A stretch of 64,000 nt of DNA, taken from contig NZ_JQBP01000001.1 of the NCBI RefSeq assembly GCF_001438705.1, positions 44,933 to 108,932 of the forward strand, read 5' to 3'. The position numbers were made by a program, and so were the translations under genes. Origin of the DNA: Weissella kandleri. Lineage in GTDB: Bacteria > Bacillota > Bacilli > Lactobacillales > Lactobacillaceae. Position 1 is the stretch's first letter, and every line of letters starts with the position of its first letter. The notes below the pieces were generated by a model, which searched no databases, was not told the DNA's origin, and saw only the letters and a list, made by a program, of their open reading frames with translations. This document shows, one piece after another, positions 60,278-64,000 of the stretch.

Positions 60278-60703
60278 CTAATCCTCCTGTAGATGAGAAG
60301 TGATAGAATTGGCAATCTTTTGGTATTGTTCGTCAGAATATTGGGCAGCGTTATTAAATTCGGTGATTGAAAAATTGTCGCCGGCATAGCGTGGGACAAT
60401 ATGAAAATGAGAGTGTGGAACGACTTGACCAGCACCTTCGCCGTTATTAGAAAAAATATTTACGCCAATAATATCTGGATTGGAATTCTGAACAGCGCGC
60501 GCAATAACAGGTAACTTTGATAACACTTGTGCGGCGGTATCTTCATCATATTCAAAGATATCTTGCAAATGCTTTTTAGGAATTAAAAGAGTATGCCCTG
60601 GCGTAATTTGTGAAATATCTAAAAATGCTAAAACTGCATCATCTTCATAAATTTTATACGCAGGAATTTCACCATCAATAATTTGATCAAAAATATCCGT
60701 CAT
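60278..60703 (-). CDS. hit: HIT family nucleotide hydrolase
   Basis: 141 residues from the ATG at 60703, which has GGAGG upstream; an ATG 12 bp further on would consume that site. It starts TDIFDQIIDGEIPAYKIYED and has the family motif HSHFHIVPR (HxHxH), with the catalytic histidine in the triad. HIT (Hint-like) proteins cleave nucleoside phosphoramidates or dinucleotides in the cytosol. Transcribed leftward with the 80-residue gene. Confidence 0.95.
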   Translation of the reverse strand: MTDIFDQIIDGEIPAYKIYEDDAVLAFLDISQITPGHTLLIPKKHLQDIFEYDEDTAAQVLSKLPVIARAVQNSNPDIIGVNIFSNNGEGAGQVVPHSHFHIVPRYAGDNFSITEFNNAAQYSDEQYQKIANSITSHLQED

Positions 60704-60979
60704 TACAACCTCCATTAAACGTTTATATTATTTAGCATCATTATAACATGAAACTGACGGGCTGATATATTAACGAAGTTTTGTTTGGTAAATCTGTTGT
60801 ACAGGATTTTTGATATCGAGTGAAGTTTTGTTTTGCTTTTAAACTTATTTTTTTAATTTATCAATAAAAAATTATTTATTAGGTAAAGGGTTGATTATTA
60901 TGGGGTAAGCTTGGTAAGCTAGATAGGATTTTAATAAGCCGATTGATAATATATAAGAAAATAACACAGAGGTGAAGAA

Positions 60980-61639
60980 ATGCGTTTGAGAAATAAAAAA
61001 TGGGCCGCCGCGTGGTTGAACGAGCATGACGAATTAGTCATTACGCAGGATCGGGCGACTGGGTTACAGGGTAATTGGCAATCTTTATTTGAAAATAATG
61101 CCCCTTTGCATGTTGAAATTGGAACTGGAAAAGGACAATTCATCATTGGAATGGCAAAAAAGTATCCAAATATTAATTTTATTGGAATGGAATTGCAAGA
61201 ATCAGCAGTCGCCGTGGCGGCACGTAAAGCAGACGAAGATGAACAATCTTTACCTAATCTACGTTTTATTTACGGGGATGGGGCAGGAGTGGAAACTTAT
61301 TTTAGTAAGGGCGAAGTTGCTAAAATTTATTTGAATTTTTCTGATCCATGGCCTAAAACTCGACATGAATCACGCCGCCTTACGTATAAAACTTTTTTGG
61401 AAGGGTATCGGGCTGTTTTACCAACGGGTGGGGAGATAGCCTTTAAAACAGACAATCGTGGACTATTTGAATATTCATTATATAGTTTTGCGGAATTTGG
61501 GGTGAAATTTAACCCAAATGGAATTTCATTGAATCTGCATGAAGATTCCGATAAGATGTTAGACAATGTGGAAACAGAATATGAACAGAAATTTTCAGGA
61601 GCTGGTTTCCCCATTTATCAATTTATTGGACATTTCTAA
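60980..61639 (+). CDS. trmB: tRNA (guanine-N7-)-methyltransferase
   Basis: A 219-residue Rossmann SAM methyltransferase making m7G46 in tRNA. It starts MRLRNKKWAAAWLNEHDE, as Bacillota TrmB proteins do. SAM motif I is VEIGTGKGQFIIGMA, then GMELQESAVAVAARK. The TrmB-specific catalytic segment is NFSDPWPKTRHESRRLT, and the C-terminal TEYEQKFSGAGFPIYQ closes it. GAGGTG precedes the ATG. Single gene with a terminator. Confidence 0.97.
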   Translation: MRLRNKKWAAAWLNEHDELVITQDRATGLQGNWQSLFENNAPLHVEIGTGKGQFIIGMAKKYPNINFIGMELQESAVAVAARKADEDEQSLPNLRFIYGDGAGVETYFSKGEVAKIYLNFSDPWPKTRHESRRLTYKTFLEGYRAVLPTGGEIAFKTDNRGLFEYSLYSFAEFGVKFNPNGISLNLHEDSDKMLDNVETEYEQKFSGAGFPIYQFIGHF

Positions 61640-61695
61640 ATTGATGAGCTATGTTAAAGTGAACTTTTAAAGAGTTATAGTTCGGCTTTTAAGTG

Positions 61696-61727
61696 AACGC
61701 ACCCTTATTAAAAGGCGTGCGTTTTTT
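61696..61727 (+). terminator. Terminator after trmB
   Basis: Arms AACGCAC (61696-61702) and GTGCGTT (61717-61723), extended by CCTT/AAGG, followed by a T run. Confidence 0.88.
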
Positions 61728-61822
61728 AGCGCCACTATTTTAAAATTAGTATTTTCTGATAAGATAAGTTATAGTAAGCAGTTAAAAACGAAAATGAAAT
61801 TAACAGAAACAGGAGAAATTCC

Positions 61823-63964
61823 TTGGCAACAGAAACAAAGACCAAAAAAACAAACCCCAAACGGGCTACTTCGAAACGAAAAAAAAATTTAGTTATTGTT
61901 GAGTCACCATCTAAGGCCAAAACCATTGAAAAATATCTGGGAACAGGGTATAAGGTGGTTGCTAGTATCGGACATATCCGGGATCTGCCAAAGTCACAGA
62001 TGGGTGTAGATACAGAACATAATTATGAGCCAAAATATATCAACATTCGTGGGAAAGGCGATATAATTAAAGGCTTGAAAAAAGAGGCTAAATCGGCTAA
62101 GCATGTTTATCTTGCATCCGACCCGGATCGTGAAGGTGAATCAATTGCTTGGCATTTATCTCATGCTCTAGACTTAGATGTTGACTCAGATGAGAATCGT
62201 GTGGTGTTTAACGAGATTACTAAAGATGCTGTGAAAGATGCGTTTAAACATCCCCGCAAGTTGGATATGAACCTCGTCGATGCCCAACAGGCTCGGCGAA
62301 TCTTAGATCGGTTGGTGGGCTACTCAATTTCGCCATTATTGTGGAAAAAAATTAAAAAAGGTTTGAGCGCAGGAAGGGTTCAATCAGTTGCATTGGGCTT
62401 GATTATTGACCGTGAAAATGAAATCCAGGCGTTTCAGCCCGAAGAATATTGGGAGCTGCCAACAACTTTTAAAAAGTCGCGGAAAAAGTTCCACGCTGGT
62501 TTCTATGGATTAGACGGGAAAAAGGTTGCACGGATTCCTGATAATGAAATGGTGCAAAAAATTCTTGCACGATTAGATCAAAAAGCTGATTTTAATATAA
62601 CTGAAGTGGTTAAAAGTGAGGGAAAGAATAATCCGAGCCCAGCTTTTACAACGTCAACTTTACAACAAGCTGCTAATACGCAGTTGAACTTTCAAACTCG
62701 GCGTACAATGTCAACGGCGCAACAATTATATGAAGGAATTAATCTAGGTGGTAAAAATGGAACCGTTGGATTGATTACTTATATGCGAACCGACTCGACG
62801 CGAATTTCATCACTGGCTAAAAATGATGCATCGCAATTCATTCATGATGAATATGGGGCAGAATATGCCGCTAAAAAGCCACTGAATACTAAGCAACAAG
62901 AAGGGGCACAAGATGCGCATGAGGCTGTTCGTCCAACCTCAGTTTTTCGGACGCCGGCTTCGATTAAAGATAAGTTAACGAATGATCAATTTAAACTTTA
63001 CCAGTTAATTTGGTCACGCTTCGTCGCTTCACAAATGACGCCAGAAATTATTGATCGAGTTCGGGTTACTATCGAACAAAGTGGCGTGATGTTCCGTGCT
63101 AATGGGGCGACGACTAAGTTTGCTGGTTATACTAAAGCTTATCCCGCTGCGAAGGCGAAGGATAATGTTTTACCTGTGATGGAGGTTGGCGATAAAGTTC
63201 AACTGGAAAGCCTTAATCCTGAGCAAAAGTTCACGCAGCCTAAGCCACGCTATACTGAAGCCGCACTGGTTAAAGCCCTAGAAGAAGCTGGGGTAGGACG
63301 TCCATCAACGTATGCCGCAACGATTGAGACCGTTAAATCCCGTGGATACGTTCGGATGGATGCTAAAAAGTTTATTCCTACTGAAATTGGGAAAATGGTT
63401 CAAGCGGCAGTTCGTGAGTATTTCCCTGATGTGGCTGATTTGAAATTTACGGCACAAATTGAGCATGAATTGGATAATGTTGAAGTGGGGGATGAAAATT
63501 GGGTTAAGGTTGTCGATGAATTTTATCAACCATTTAAGGTGGAGTTGAATAAAGCTGAAGTTGACATGGACAAGATGGTGGTCAAGGACAAGCTTGCCGG
63601 TGAAAATTGTGAAATTTGTGGGGCACCGATGTTGGAACGTCTCGGACGTTATGGTAAGTTTTACGCCTGTTCGCGCTTCCCTGATTGTCGCAACACTAAG
63701 ACGATAGTTAAAGAAATCGGATTAACGTGCCCGAAGTGTCATCAAGGACAGATTATTGAACGTAAGACTAAGCGTGGTCGGACGTTCTACGGTTGTTCAC
63801 GTTACCCTGATTGTGATTTTGTTTCTTGGGATAAGCCCACAGAGCAGACATTAGCTGATGGAACGACACCTAAAGCTGAAGATGCAAAAACTAAATCTAA
63901 GCAAAAAGATCCTAAGTCTAAAACGACTAAAAAACGGACTAGTACAGTAAAGACTAAAAAGTAA
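61823..63964 (+). CDS. topA: DNA topoisomerase I
   Basis: A 713-residue type IA topoisomerase relaxing negative supercoils. The start is TTG at 61823 with AGGAG upstream; the nearby ATG at 61794 is out of frame. A basic Lys/Thr-rich N-terminus is followed by the Toprim domain ([17 protein letters not shown], and [14 protein letters not shown] with the acidic metal ligands). The catalytic Tyr is in [11 protein letters not shown]. Two C-terminal zinc ribbons follow ([15 protein letters not shown] and [15 protein letters not shown]), then a Lys-rich tail. Confidence 0.98.
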   Translation: MATETKTKKTNPKRATSKRKKNLVIVESPSKAKTIEKYLGTGYKVVASIGHIRDLPKSQMGVDTEHNYEPKYINIRGKGDIIKGLKKEAKSAKHVYLASDPDREGESIAWHLSHALDLDVDSDENRVVFNEITKDAVKDAFKHPRKLDMNLVDAQQARRILDRLVGYSISPLLWKKIKKGLSAGRVQSVALGLIIDRENEIQAFQPEEYWELPTTFKKSRKKFHAGFYGLDGKKVARIPDNEMVQKILARLDQKADFNITEVVKSEGKNNPSPAFTTSTLQQAANTQLNFQTRRTMSTAQQLYEGINLGGKNGTVGLITYMRTDSTRISSLAKNDASQFIHDEYGAEYAAKKPLNTKQQEGAQDAHEAVRPTSVFRTPASIKDKLTNDQFKLYQLIWSRFVASQMTPEIIDRVRVTIEQSGVMFRANGATTKFAGYTKAYPAAKAKDNVLPVMEVGDKVQLESLNPEQKFTQPKPRYTEAALVKALEEAGVGRPSTYAATIETVKSRGYVRMDAKKFIPTEIGKMVQAAVREYFPDVADLKFTAQIEHELDNVEVGDENWVKVVDEFYQPFKVELNKAEVDMDKMVVKDKLAGENCEICGAPMLERLGRYGKFYACSRFPDCRNTKTIVKEIGLTCPKCHQGQIIERKTKRGRTFYGCSRYPDCDFVSWDKPTEQTLADGTTPKAEDAKTKSKQKDPKSKTTKKRTSTVKTKK

Positions 63965-63971
63965 TGTTATC

Positions 63972-64000
63972 AAAGAGACGCAGATATGGCGGCTCTTTTT
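63972..64000 (+). terminator. Terminator after topA (reaches window end)
   Basis: Arms AAAGAG (63972-63977) and CTCTTT with inner CGC/GCG pairing and a T run running off the window. Confidence 0.75.

Overview
The window reads as the chromosome of a low-GC Gram-positive lactic acid bacterium. Paired ArgR regulators, an alaS T-box leader, IreB, two DUF1292 proteins, the YheA/YhaO/YhaN/YhaM cluster, full-length ComEA/ComEC and a type II-A CRISPR-Cas9 locus all fit Lactobacillales. My best guess is Leuconostocaceae, probably Weissella or a close relative; that is an inference from gene content and order, not a database match. Almost every gene lies on the + strand.

Region by region. 1-8.6 kb is a dense housekeeping run: a DEAD-box helicase cut by the window edge, folD, xseA, xseB, ispA, tlyA, argR, recN, gmk, rpoZ. 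8.6-11.7 kb holds a small glycan cassette (DUF4422 protein, family-2 glycosyltransferase, UDP-galactopyranose mutase) that probably makes a galactofuranose-containing surface polymer. 11.8-17 kb carries relQ, nadK, an RluA-family pseudouridine synthase, mgtE and an MFS exporter. 17-21.4 kb is T-box-alaS, ireB, ruvX and two DUF1292 genes. 21.4-23.4 kb is a PadR-controlled membrane operon. An MFS gene at 23.6-24.8 kb sits between two copies of a 49-50 bp terminator-containing repeat. 25-29.8 kb has comEA, comEC, holA, rpsO and rpsT. 30.4-33.1 kb has a BceAB-type ABC pair behind about 600 bp of decayed sequence. 33.2-44.5 kb has a second argR, a class A PBP, yheA, yhaO, yhaN, yhaM, an FMN reductase, rplS, lepA and rpmE2.

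From 44.5 to 57.9 kb the character changes. The sequence is AT-rich and accessory, with a tyrosine-integrase remnant beside four copies of TTTGGGCAC, small membrane proteins, mscL, a nucleoside deoxyribosyltransferase, then cas9-tracrRNA-cas1-cas2-csn2 and a CRISPR array (16 repeats, 15 spacers). After it come decayed helicase and IS3-type transposase fragments and a tRNA-Ser. The window closes with a long coiled-coil surface protein bearing a non-canonical LPETA sorting motif, a HIT-family hydrolase, trmB and topA.

The most interesting part is the CRISPR locus. The tracrRNA is encoded on the strand opposite to cas9/cas1. Its near-consensus promoter overlaps the cas1 start codon, and its 5' end contains a degenerate repeat mimic. 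That mimic can pair with the RNA's own anti-repeat (13 of 14 positions) and leaves exactly 11 nt free at the predicted 5' end. This is the architecture of a long-form, natural single-guide tracrRNA. I could not find a matching target in the cas9 promoter by eye. The array begins only 27 bp after the csn2 stop, so leader functions must overlap the csn2 coding sequence.
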